Positions 22,425-33,400 of a stretch of 64,000 bases of DNA are shown in pieces (the stretch's first letter is position 1; every line of letters begins with the position of its first letter). Under the pieces are notes generated by a model, which saw only the letters and a program-made list of their open reading frames with translations, did not search any database and was not told where the DNA came from. The DNA lies in NCBI GenBank assembly GCA_011319805.1, contig SJRY01000225.1, positions 124,001-188,000 of the forward strand, written 5' to 3'. The stretch is from Macrocybe gigantea (taxonomy: Eukaryota; Basidiomycota; Agaricomycetes; Agaricales; Callistosporiaceae). The position numbers were made by a program, and so were the translations under genes.

Positions 22425-24273
22425 GATGCGTCGGCCTCCGCATTACGCTGCGGGGAGGCATTAGGATGATTGCTACCTGATCGTTTGCGATCACGTACCA
22501 GCTTATAGTGTTCCTTGATCCAATCTGGATCAAAGCGATTTTTCCAGAAGGGACACTTCCGGTCGTCAGTGGAATGGTCTTGGCTGCAGCTGAGACACTT
22601 AGGAGGATGAGGGCAGGGCTGGCCCGCCGGAGTAGCCTGCGAGGAGGGTTAGCCTTGGGTCGAGCCTTGCAGCAAGACGCCAGGGTGCGATGGTGTTCCT
22701 TTCTGTGAGATTCCCCACAGATCGGGCAGCGGAGAGATTGCTGGTTGCACTTCAATGCAGAGTGCCCCCAGCGCCAGCAGCGTTCACAAAGAGGAACTCC
22801 CGGCGAAGAGAGAGCGGCCTTGAATCGGCAACGCCAATTCCTGACCATAACTGTACAATTGTCCAGAGCCTTTACGTTCTGGCCAGTTGACGTGTCTTCG
22901 ATGTTGAACCAGACGGTTGCAGTATCGGAATTCTTGGAGTTGCGCATGACACGCGGTACCCCAACGAGAGTAATGAGATCTGAGAAGGAAGAGTCTGGAG
23001 AATCTCGTAAGCCTGCCGGGCAGTGATAATGCTACCATCGGCATTGAAATAGGGAACGTCGAGCAGTTTCAAATAAGAAACGCTCGTCGGGATTGCGAGC
23101 TCGACAGTAGATCCTGCCGGAGCACAGCGGAGAGCGGCCTCATGCAAAATGCTGAGATCTTTCGGAGAAGCCACCCTCGTCATCAAGCAAGAGAACGAGG
23201 AGGCGGAATGATCCTGGATAGATTCGCATCGAATCCAGGACTTGCCAGTGGTCAATGCCCTATTAAGGGCATTAAGGAGAGCTCCGGTGGCAACAGAATC
23301 GTTGTCAGCCGGAAAAGAGTAACTGACCCGGACGTTACGACAGGACGGTCCGTGAGACGTGGACTTCGCCTTCTTCTTAGGTGGTCCAGACGGCTCCCCG
23401 GTTGCTTCCTTTTGCAGGAGACAATCTTCTCTGCGGGGAGGTGTGGGAATGTCTTTGCCAGGGCTACAATAGCCTCGGCAGGAGTGTTGGCCGGTTGGGC
23501 CAGAGCTTGCGCATAGGAGCGCTTACCGGAAGATGGGCGAGTAGCCCTATTGACCGGAGGAGGCGGTCCACGTCCAGGAGTCCGGGAACGAGATCGCGCG
23601 CGGGGGTGGAGGAGGGCGGTTTGGGTTCCAAGCCGGTCTCGGAGGCGGGGTGCCCTGGTTCAAACATGAGTCCTCCGGTCGCACTGTACCAGAGGGGGAG
23701 TGATGAGTGGCGGGATCGGCAAAGCGAGTTGATTTCCCGCGCGAGGGAAGGTGCGCATTTACAATACTCTGCAAGCACGCTCCGAGTTCATGCTGAGGTC
23801 CCTGAAGAGTAGGGACAGAGAACATGTTAACATCGCCAGCAGTAGCGAGGCCACAATACCCTCAGCGATGGCATACTGGTAGCCCGCCGGGATGGAGACA
23901 GATGCTTTGCCGACCTTGAGGATCCAATCCTTAAGGGCGGCGAGGGACTCGGTGGCGGCCTTCGCTTCACCATGAAGGAACCGATGCCCTTTGGGAAAGA
24001 TCGCAATACCGATAGAATTGTTGTTATAAGCTGCCTCCGTGGACAGCATCGACGGAGATGGAGGAACGGGGGGTTCGGTAGACCCAGTCCGATTCGAGGG
24101 ACCAGCATTGTCGGTATCCATTAAACTGTCACCGCCTTGGAAGAGAAGGCTCCTGTCCCCCGAGGGGGAGGAGCGGAGGGTCGAGAGGGGCCCGCGGGGG
24201 TCCGCCCAGGGTGCGGATTTAGCGGTGGAGGCCCACCGCTGCCAACAATGTTGAGCGGATCGTCGCTCATTGA
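22421..24273 (-). pseudogene. LINE-A ORF1 (Gag-like, zinc knuckles), frameshifted
   Basis: It begins at about 24273 with MSDDPLNIVGSGGPPPLN. An extra G in a G-run near 24160 shifts the frame, and MDTDNAGPSNRTGSTEPP (24121) restarts it. Further shifts lie near 23860, 23600, 23430, 23000 and 22650. The zinc-knuckle region reads CERCWRWGHSALKC and CPICGESH near 22700-22800. Same protein family as 47537-49402. Confidence 0.85.
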
Positions 24274-24462
24274 AAGACTCTAATAAATCGGTGGATTTTC
24301 AGCCGATTTTCGCGATTTTAAGAACGGGGAGTGCTCAAGGATATAGGTATCCGGATCTGCAACCTGATCTAAGATCGTCCCAAGTGTTGTCGCCATAGAA
24401 CGAGGAGTGCGATTTGCGAGAGTTGTTTACAGTTGTTTACAAGTGGGGGTTGTGGAAAGAGA

Positions 24463-24971
24463 CGAAGTTTAGCCCCCCCCTTGCGGGGGAGGCTGCTAGC
24501 CCAGGCCCAGTCCTATGATTGGACCATTTAGCCCAGGAGCTTCACACTCCGGCTTCAACTTAAGCAGTTACCTGGTTGTATTAGTCCAGGGTCCACTGAC
24601 AGAGGAGTTAGGTCTCTCGAGCCAAGGACTGGAGACTGTCCAGCCTTGCTACGGCCCAGCGGTGTCCGGGCGCTACCCACATGCCTGCCTTCCCGTCCTC
24701 CAGCAGATGGTTCGCTGATGCCCTTAGGCGCGGATCCCCATCTGTCCAAAGTCTCTGTCTTGCCACGTGCCTCCCAGACTGGCATCCGATATCACAGCAA
24801 GGTCCATGGTCCTCCCATGACAGGTTCCCACAGGGGAAGCCCTTACTGAACGGGTCTGGATCTGCTTCTGCCTTTGGCATACTGCACATGACTAACCATC
24901 TCGTGATCATTGCCAACAGCTCCCACTTAGACTGGGTACCCTGTTGGCTCAAACGCCATCAGGTGGTTATC
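24463..24971 (-). mobile_element. T-element 3' part, split by a later insertion
   Basis: Minus-strand T-element from GATAACCACCTGA (24971-24959) to CTAAACTTCG at 24463, joined to the 5' end of the minus-strand LINE-A. Its head half lies at 26461-26904. The break is the insertion of the 24972-26460 unit, flanked by the 13-bp duplication TCAGGTGGTTATC. Confidence 0.88.
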
Positions 24972-26460
24972 TAAGGGCTGGTTGGCATAGCGGTAAACGC
25001 GAGTCAGGTAGTCCTGTGGCTGTGGCAAGCCACGAAGCCGCGGGTTCTAGTCCTGGAGGTAGCATCTTCAGGTTTGCATTCGGAAGTGTCCGGAGCTGGT
25101 TCCACGTGACGCGGGCAGGAAGTATCACGACCCTGTGACAGTTGTTCCCACGAGGGAGGTGACTTGGTCATGTGACTAAGCAGCTGGCACGTGACGTAAG
25201 CTGGGTTATGCGTCACACATGTGACTTACCCCACTATGTGGGTCAAGTGTCACATGACCCTAACTCACGTGCAAGCACGTGATCCCCGATCTAAAAGTGT
25301 AGGGGCCGAAAGGATAAGGGATTATACCGGGAATTGGGCTGATAACCACCCGATGGCATTTGAGCCAACAGGGCACCCGGTACCGTGTGAGCTGCCTGAA
25401 GTAGGGGTCCACGGAGGTTAGTCATGGCGCAGTATGCTTTGGCGGAAGTAGATCCAGACCCGTTCAGCTAAGGGCTTCCCCTGTGGGAACCTGTCATGGG
25501 AGGACCATGGACCTTGCTGTGATATCGGAGGCCAGTCTGGCAGGCACATGGCAAGACAGAGACCTTGGACAGATGGGGATCCGCGCCCTAAGGGGCATCA
25601 GCGAACCATCTGCCAGAGGACGGGAAGGCAGGACTGGGGGTCGCGCCCCAGACACCGCTGGGCCGTAGCAAGGCTGGACAGTCTCCAGTCCTTGGCTCGA
25701 GAGACCTAACTCCTCTGTCGGTGGCCCTGGGATAATACACCCAGGTTGCCGCTTAAGTTGAATCCGAAGTGCGAACTCCTGGGTTCCGTGGGACTCTGGG
25801 GACCCCAGTGTGTAGGTGAAAGTCCATGCCGACCTACTTGGCAGGCTTAAACGGTTCCCCTTGGCGTGGATGGCCTTGGGGTGCAAGTGTCGGACAAAAA
25901 GCCTTAATCCGGCAGACCGCAGCTGAGTAAGATGGTACCATCCCTGAGTCCACACCCAATTTGGGGAGGCCTCGGCCGTTGGCAAGGGGGGGTCCGCAGA
26001 CCAAATAGAGAGGGCGTAAGCCCGACGGATGCACACTGGACCCACATAAGGAGTCCTAGGTTAAGGGTTCCCCTGGGCGTGGATGGCCCTGGGGTGAAAG
26101 TGCTGGACAATAGCCTTAATCTGGCAGACCCACCTAGGTAGCAGCCTCCCCTGCAAGGGGGGGGCTAAACTTCGTCCGTTATAGGTCCTTTTGGACCTTT
26201 TACGTGGAATTGACCACAACCGGCCCCTCGGGGCTGGGGGACGGTGCTCAAGCAAGCGAGTATGCACGAGCTCGGGTCTTTTAGCTCGAGCCGGGGCACG
26301 AGAGAGCAGGGCACTGTAGCCCTCTATGTATTTTCCTTCAGTCTGGTTTGGATCGGACTCGTCGTATTTATAGTAGGTACCCGTGTGTATTTACAAGCGG
26401 ACTGCCACCGTGCACCGCTATATAAATTGTTGATTTAAAAAAAAAAAAAAAAAAAAAAAA
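24972..26460 (+). mobile_element. T-element/LINE-A chimeric retrocopy with 13-bp target-site duplication
   Basis: The unit consists of a full T-element (24972-26174) joined directly to the last 286 bp of LINE-A (26175-26460: TCCGTTATAGG through the 3' UTR to poly(A)). TCAGGTGGTTATC occurs at 24959-24971 and again at 26461-26473, a perfect 13-bp duplication, so T-element and LINE tail entered as one molecule. There is no coding capacity. The tail supplies the sequence a LINE protein would recognise; the head supplies A/B-box motifs. Confidence 0.9.
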
Positions 26461-26904
26461 TCAGGTGGTTATCAGCCTAATTCCCGGTATGGTCCCTTAT
26501 CCTTTTGGCCCCTACCTTTTAAGATCGGGGATCACATGTGGTCTGCCGGATTAAGGCATTGTCCAGCACTTACATCCCAAGGCCATCCACGCCAAGGGAA
26601 ACCCGGTCACGTGAGTTAGGGTCATGTGACACTTGACCCACATAGTGGGGTAAGTCACATGTGTGACGCATAACCCAGCTTACGTCACATGCCAGCTGCT
26701 TAGTCACATGACCAAGTCACCTCCCTCGTGGGAACAACTGTCACAGGGTCGTAATACTTTCTGCCCGCGTCACGTGGAACCAGCTCCGGACACTTCCGGA
26801 TGCAAACCTGAAGATACCACCTCCAGGACTAGAACCCACGGCTTCGTGGCTTGCCACAGCCACAGGACTACCTGACTTGCGTTTACCGCTATGCCAACCA
26901 GCCC
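26461..26904 (-). mobile_element. T-element head half (split copy)
   Basis: Minus-strand continuation of 24463-24971. The tRNA-like head GGGCTGGTTGGCATAGCGG starts at 26904, next to TSD2 at 26905-26919. Together with 24463-24971 and LINE-A 18124-24462 it forms one original insertion. Confidence 0.85.
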
Positions 26905-28265
26905 TTTCCAAGTGCCAGCTTGAGCCCAACTGTGTATACACCAGTAGTGATGGCGCCGTGCCCACGAAAGTGGATGCACTTAGACAATCCGTATATTCGT
27001 CCTGGGTCTACCGAGGCAATACGCTTGTATTTGAAACTCGCCAGCCTGTCGGCAAAGCAACAAGCAATGACTCTGAGCTGATTGGATTGCGTATGTCAAT
27101 CCAAAAGGCTATTGCACAGGATGGAGCTACATCCATCGTATGCTTCCTCGATTCAATGACTGCAATCAATCACATTATCGATTGCAATCCTCACTCTGTG
27201 CAGTCGCATTCTATTGCACTGTGCACCTCATTGCAGGCTTGGTTTGCCCAGTCCGAGCTGCACCAGATTACATTCTGGCACGTCCCCTCCTCTTGGAAGT
27301 GGGCTATCCAAGTTGAAGCGCACAAGTCAGCACGTGGCCTCGACATTCCTCAGGAACTTCATCCCTTCTATACCACTGATGCACTCCATAAAGAGGCGGA
27401 TGATGATATGCATGCCTCTTAGTTCCACAACTCTGGAATCAAGAAATACATTAGCACTTCCACATTTCGATTCCATGATGCTGGAAAGCCTGAGTCCTAT
27501 GAGCACCTGCTTCATAAAAGAACGGGTTTCATGAAGTTGGTGACAGGTAACGAGCTGTTCACTCGCTGCTGTCACGTCGCATGCAGGCATGTGCCGATCA
27601 ATGCATATCGAGCACGGTTCAACTTCGCTGAGAGTGATCAATGCTCATGCAGACGGGGTCCTGAGGACTCTGTCCACACTATGACTCTGTGCTGTAACTG
27701 GAACAGACCAACCGAACACCAGTATGATGCCTTTGTGCATTCCTGGTTTGTTAAGTACCTAACATCGAATAAGGCAGCAGGTGCTTTTATCCTGGATCTG
27801 GGGGGCGGGTAACTGCCTCTTTGCAGTGGGGGATACTTAGGGTTATGGCTCCTTGCGGGCCTTTGCGCAGAAGCAACTGCAGCTGGCCTTCAGGCTGGGG
27901 GATCCAGAGCATCAATTCAATATGGTGTTGGATGAAAGCAAACACTGAGCTTTATTGCAGATCGCAGACTCTGTGATACCTGTCGTTATGGGCCCTTTTG
28001 GACCCTTTGCATAGAACTGACCATGTCCGGCTCCTAGGAGTTGGGGGACACAGGCCGAATGGGCAAGTCAGCGCAGGTGTGAGCATGAGTAGCTCAGGCA
28101 CGGGCACGAGAGAACAGGGTTAGTATGCCCTCCATGTACATCTCCTCAGTCTGGGCTTTTTGGACTAGTTGTATTTATTGTAGATATCTGTGTGTACTTA
28201 CAAGCGGACTGCCATTGAGCACCGCTATATAAATTGTTGATTTAAAAAAAAAAAAAAAAAAAAAA
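26905..28265 (+). pseudogene. LINE-B RNase H/C-terminal part, 3' UTR and poly(A)
   Basis: It starts at TSD2 (26905-26919). The open frame reads through VYTSSDGAVPTKVDALRQSV, SELIGLRMSIQKAIAQDG and FLDSMTAINHIIDCN (RNase H) to a TAG at 27420-27422, where related copies have Trp. The next frame, 27531-27812, holds the C-terminal AESDQCSCRRGPED region. The 3' UTR follows, ending with CCGCTATATAAATTGTTGAT and poly(A) (28243-28265), an end shared with LINE-A. Its upstream neighbour is the inverted piece at 15912-16204. Confidence 0.87.
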
Positions 28266-29055
28266 GCCCAGGACTGGAGACTGTCCAGCCTTGCTACAGC
28301 CTAGTGGTATCCGGATTGCTACTCCATGCCTGCCTTCCTATCCCTTAGCAGATGGTTTGCAGATGCATCACACACATTGATCCCCATCTGTCCAAGGTCT
28401 CTGTCTTGCCACGTGCCTCCCAGACTGGCATCCGATATCACAGCAAGGTCCATGGTCCTCCCATGACAGGTTCCCATAGAGGAAGCCCTTTACTGAACGG
28501 GTCTGGATCTGCTTCTGCCAACTTAAGCAGGTGACATACTGCAGGTGACTAACCAGTTCATGATCATTACCAATGGCTCCCACTTTACCAGGTACCTTGT
28601 TGGCTCAAACACCATCGGGTGGTTATCAGCCTAATTCCTAGTATAGTCCCTTATCCTTTCAGCCCCTACCTTTTAAGATCGGAGATCACATGTAGTCTGC
28701 CAGATTAAGGCATTGTCCGGCACTTACATCCCAAGGCCATCCACGCCAAGGAAAACCTGGTCACATGAGTTAGGGTCATGTGACACTTGATCCACATTGT
28801 GGGGTAAGTCATGTGTGATGCATAACCCAGCTTACATCACGTGCCAGTTGCTTAGTCACATGACCAAGTCACCTGCCTCGTGGGAACAACTATCACAAGG
28901 TCATGATACTTCCTGCCCATGTCACGTGGAACCAGCTCTGGACACTTCTGAATGCAAACCTGAAGATGCCACCTCCAGGACTAGAACCTGCAGCTTCATA
29001 GATTGCCACATCCACAGGACTACCTGACTGCATTTACCACTATGCCAACCAGCCC
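28266..29055 (-). mobile_element. T-element, head present, 3' end missing
   Basis: Minus-strand T-element from the head (GGGCTGGTTGGCATAGTGG at 29055) down to CTCCAGTCCTGGGC at 28266, where the LINE-B poly(A) abuts. It is more diverged than the other copies. A copia LTR fragment begins at 29056. Confidence 0.78.
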
Positions 29056-29210
29056 CTTCTAGGCTATGCGCCTAGCAATGCACACAGCATATGGCTATAT
29101 GTGCGGCAATGCGCAGCCTGTGGCTGCATCCACAGCAATGCACAGCACAAGCTGTGTGTGCAGTAATGCACAGTAAATGGCTGTGTCCACAGCAGTGCAC
29201 AGCCTACAGC
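29056..29210 (+). mobile_element. Copia LTR remnant, left piece (LTR split by gypsy and KDZ elements)
   Basis: Part of the palindromic array of the copia LTR, up to ACAGC at 29206-29210. The LTR resumes at 35726 (starting ACAGC) after the gypsy element, is broken again at 35924 by the KDZ element, and its last bases CTAGTTTTAACA are at 57742-57753. One LTR of about 400 bp has thus been spread over 28.7 kb. Its own left end is truncated. Confidence 0.85.
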
Positions 29211-29530
29211 TATTACAGACATCGCCCAAAGGACCATTCATTTTCTTATCTTATCTTTCCCACATCCCTTATCTCCCCTGTCATGCTGCGCAGCACGCAG
29301 CCATCGAGTCATCCCACTTCCCTAGTCATCCTGAGTCATCTCCTTCCAGTCTTACTCATCCGTAGTCTACAGCATTGCGCAGCCCATGGTCTGTGCTCGA
29401 GTACTGTAATGTATATAAGGACTCCCAGATGTACCAGTAGCGCTAGGCTTAATATTCCTTTTGCCATCATCTCAAGACCACTCTCGCACTTAGTCTGCCC
29501 GAGTCCTTCTGAGATTTGTCTAGCCTAACA
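29211..29530 (+). repeat. Gypsy 5' LTR (320 bp)
   Basis: It starts TATTACAGAC (TGTTACAGAC in the other LTR) and ends TCTAGCCTAACA. It contains GTATATAAGG, a TATA-like box, near 29411. The second base of this copy has changed G to A, so the usual TG terminus is lost on this side. Confidence 0.92.
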
Positions 29531-30210
29531 AGATATTAAGCCTTGTCAAAACTCGCTCAGACTCACACACACACCACGTCATGCTTTATCAAAGACTTGA
29601 TCAACATTCGATGACAAGCGGTCACCGACCTAGCGAGCACTAGCATGAGCGACGAGAGCACTTGGCTCAGAGAAGTAGACCAGGCATTGCATTCCACACC
29701 ATTTGCAGAGACAGTCCACGCTACCTGCAGAGACACTAGCAATCCAAACAAATGAAAGAGAGAGCGCACGCCTACACCAAGTAGCAATGACGAAGAGCAG
29801 GCATTTCTGAGAGAGTTTGCCTTCACCGCCACAGACGAGCCCGCTGAGATCCTCAGCAAAGGAGCAGCACAACTCATTGCAGAACTCTTCCTAGAAGGAG
29901 AATACGGGATAAGCCCAGAAGAGCTGTGGTCAGACCAGAATCTTCTTGCCGAAGAAGATGATGAACCCATCTGCAAGAAAATGAGAAAAGAACGAACACA
30001 AGCTCGAGACTTTAGGTGACAACAGATCGAGAACTATAATTGCTGAACACAGGAGGAAGACATACTGATACAGAGAGGACATGATGCACAGAGCATATGA
30101 CAGAACCAACGAGAATGACACCAGAGTCAAGGACACACAGGAACGAAACCGCCAAACCCCTTAGAGGACCAATCCGCCGAAGCACTGTATAAGGAAAGAA
30201 TCACACCACT
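29531..30210 (+). other. Gypsy 5' leader with remnants of an upstream ORF
   Basis: About 680 bp between LTR and the first clear ORF. A candidate reading frame starts with ATG at about 29646 (MSDESTWLREVDQALHS), is stopped by TGA after about 36 codons and then stays mostly open to about 30018. It is acidic and Gln/Glu-rich, and I do not recognise a domain. No primer-binding site of the common TGG type is seen directly after the LTR (AGATATTAAGCC). Confidence 0.5.
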
Positions 30211-30498
30211 ATGGTGAAAGTAAGCAACAGTGACTGGGATGAATACTATTGGTGGAGGGAGCGAAAAGGATTACCAAAGACAAATGGACCGACCGCCGCA
30301 GAGTGGGCCAATTTTGAACAAGCTTGTAGAATCGCAGGAGTCAACCTAGACTACTGGAAAGAACAGAGAGAGGAGCGAAGACAGAAACAGCTCCAAGAAC
30401 AGCAAGCCCAAGTACAAGTACAGCAGATCCAAGAACAACAGATCCAGGAACAGGAAAACCAAGACCAAGAGAACGACGAAGAAACCCCCAAAGGATGA
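30211..30498 (+). CDS. Gypsy small ORF upstream of Gag (95 aa), unknown function
   Basis: Intact frame MVKVSNSDWDEYYWWRERKG to a Gln/Glu-rich tail (QQAQVQVQQIQEQQIQEQE) that could form a coiled coil. It contains TNGPTAAEWANFEQACRI. The stop TGA (30496-30498) overlaps the start ATG of the next frame as ATGA. A similar GPTAAE motif recurs in the small ORF after Pol (34970-35245). It may be a Gag N-terminal domain or a separate accessory protein. Confidence 0.65.
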   Translation: MVKVSNSDWDEYYWWRERKGLPKTNGPTAAEWANFEQACRIAGVNLDYWKEQREERRQKQLQEQQAQVQVQQIQEQQIQEQENQDQENDEETPKG

Positions 30499-33400
30499 CG
30501 ACAGAATACAAGGGAATCATTGCTGATCCGAAATCCTTTACAGGAGATCGAACGTCCTTTGATATTTGGTGGAGGAAGATGAAACTCTACATAACTGCAC
30601 ATGGAGACCTCACGGACACACAGAAGATCAGAGTGGTCCTGTCTAGAATGACCGACGGACCCGGAGCCCACTGGGCGTCAAAGAAGATTGACACCACTAC
30701 CAACTAAAGCACATGGGCCGACTTCATAACCGAGATAGAGACACGATTCAGCAACGTCATATCGCCATCACAAGCAGGAAGCAAACTATTCAATATCAGA
30801 CAGGGAAACCGACCCATCGACGAATTTCTGGATGAATTTGTAGACCTCGCAGGGAAAGCAGGAATGACAGGAACAGCCCCTCGTTTCCTACTCGAGAAGA
30901 GCTTAAACTGAAGGACAGCAGAAGCCGTACACTCAATCTCCACACTTCCAACAGATGGAGATAAATATATCAAGACAGTTTGAGCAATTGGACGAAACAT
31001 CGATGAGCACAGAAATGTGATGAGAGGAGAATTCACAAGCAATCAGTGCAAGACTGGAAATCCAAGCCGAGGAGCAGGACAGGCCATGGAAGTCGACAAA
31101 GTATGAAGCAACAACTGCTTCAACTGCAATAAACTAGGACACCTCTCATGAAACTGCCTGGAACCACGAAAAGGAGCAGCAAATGTCACATGTTTCAATT
31201 GTGGCTTAAAGGGACACTATGCACGAAACTGCAAGAAGAAGAAGAAAGGAAAATCCCGGGTCAGAGAAGTGAAAGAAGAAGAAGGAGAGGACGAAGAAGA
31301 CAAGGATGAAGAAAGCTCTGACAAAGAGGGTTTTGCCGAAGGGTCCGACTAGGAGGTGCTAAATCACGACCCATACAACTGAAACAGACTCGCTTCGATA
31401 CCGGATGTAGATCATCCCATACTCTGAAATACACCATTCCCGCCAAGCGATCTGAAGCACCAAGGAAAACCATCCAAGGGGACAAACCACCAAAGAGGAA
31501 AGAACTCACAGTACCAGCAAGAATACGAACGCGAAAAGGAATCACAATGATAACACCGGAAGTTGATAGCGGAGCGGATAGGACCTGCATCAACACCGCG
31601 ATAGTAGCAAAAACAGGACTCAAGACATGACGAATCAAGAAGATTCCCATCATAAATGCAGACGGATCACCCAACCGCCAGAAAACAGCAGACCGAGTAG
31701 CAGAGGTCCACATCGACATTAAAGGACACAAGGAGCACATGGAAGCCATCATACTCAATATTGGAAACTGACATGCTACTAGGACATGACTAGCTTGTCT
31801 ACCACAACCCAACAATCAAATGGAGGACAGGAGAAATTGTCTTTGACAGATGCCCTAAAACATGCAAAATAAACCACCAGACGATTAAGATACAGAAGGT
31901 GGCTGAATCAGCGAAAACCACAGCCAGCGACAAGACAGGAATCCAGATACCCCTATATCTGATCAGATTCAAACACCTCTTCAAGGAGAAGAACTTTGAT
32001 CGCTTACCAGACCACAAAGAATGGGACCATGAAATAAACTTAATGAAGGATGCACCCAAAACGATACCGAGCAAGGTCTATCCGATGACATAGAAAGAAC
32101 TAGAGGAACTAGATGCCTTTGTTGAAGAAGGATTACGAACAGGAAAAATACTCCCATCGAAATCGCCTTACACAGCACCCTGCTTCTTTCGCAACAAGAA
32201 GGATGGAAGCAAACGACTCATCCAAGACTACCGGAAGATAAACAAATATATGGTCAAAGACAAGTTCCCACTACCACGCATCAGTGAGCTCCTCGATGTA
32301 CTACAAGGAGCAAAGTACTTTAGCAAGATTGATATTATCTGGGGATACAATAACGTGCGCATCTGGAAAGGGGACGAATGGAAGGCAGCCTTCCTAACAG
32401 CAAGAGGACTCTTCGAACTGACAGTCATGTACTTTGGGCAGTGCAATGCACCAGGCACTTTTAGCCGAATGATGGCAAGCTTCCAAGACCAAATACGAAG
32501 GAGAGTGTGCATAATCTATATGGATGATATCATAATCATCGGATGAACACAAGAGGAACTCCAAAAGAACACCATAGAAGTCATGGAAAGACTGAACAAG
32601 AACGACCTGTTCATCAAAGGACCGAAATGCATCTGGGAATCATCAAAAGTCCCAGTACTAGGATACATCATAGGAGAAGGGAAGGTAGAAATGGAACCAG
32701 AAAAGATCACAGCTATACAATCCTGGCCAATCCCAAAGACGAAGAAAGAACTACAAAAGTTCTTGGGATTCATGAACTTTTACCGACGATTCATCAAGGG
32801 ATATGCAAAGGTTGCTAAACCCCTAATGGAGTTGACTGGAAACAAAGCATTCCAGTGGACAGACAAGCAACAGAACGCCTTCAAAGAGCTGATCTGACAT
32901 ATAACCTCAGCACCCATTCTAGCACTACCACAAACAGAAGGAAAATTCTGAGTCGAAACGGATGCCTCAGGATATGCTATTGGAGCAGTACTATCACAAC
33001 AGCAGAAAGGACTATGGCATCTGATCGCATTCATTTCGAGATGCATGACCCCAGCAGAACAGAACTACGAAATCTATGACAAAGAACTTCTTGCGATAAT
33101 GGTCGCATTAAAGACATGGAGACAATACCTCCTCGAAGCTCGAGAGAAGTTCGAAATATTGACAGATCACAAAAACCTATCATACTTCCGGAAGCCAAAG
33201 CGACTCAATTCGAGACAGATTGGCTGGTACCTGAAATTACAGGAATATGACTACGAACTATGACACATACCAGGAAAGGCGAATGGAAAAGCGGATGTCC
33301 TGTCACAGATGGCAGGATATGAAGAAAACCTAGCAGAGAAGGATGACATACAAATGATCAAAGAAGCAGCATTCATTCGACATCTGGAAGAGAATAATGA

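Larger units (their letters stand above)
18124..24462 (-). mobile_element. LINE-A, full-length, right arm of inverted repeat
   Basis: It runs from poly(T) (18124-18142) through the 3' UTR, ORF2 and ORF1 to the 5' UTR ending TCTCTTTCCACAACCCCC (minus strand) at 24462, about 6.3 kb. The 5' end matches the start of the TSD-bounded full-length copy at 47338. It is fused at 24463 to the 3' end of a minus-strand T-element, so the original insertion was T-element plus full LINE, read from 26904 down to 18124. Confidence 0.9.

Noticed and set aside
24972..26174. T-element as the normal LINE-A 5' UTR
   Set aside because: The full-length LINE at 47338 with a perfect TSD lacks it and starts at CGGCGCTTCTCTTTCC, and the T-element is joined to LINE at several different positions.
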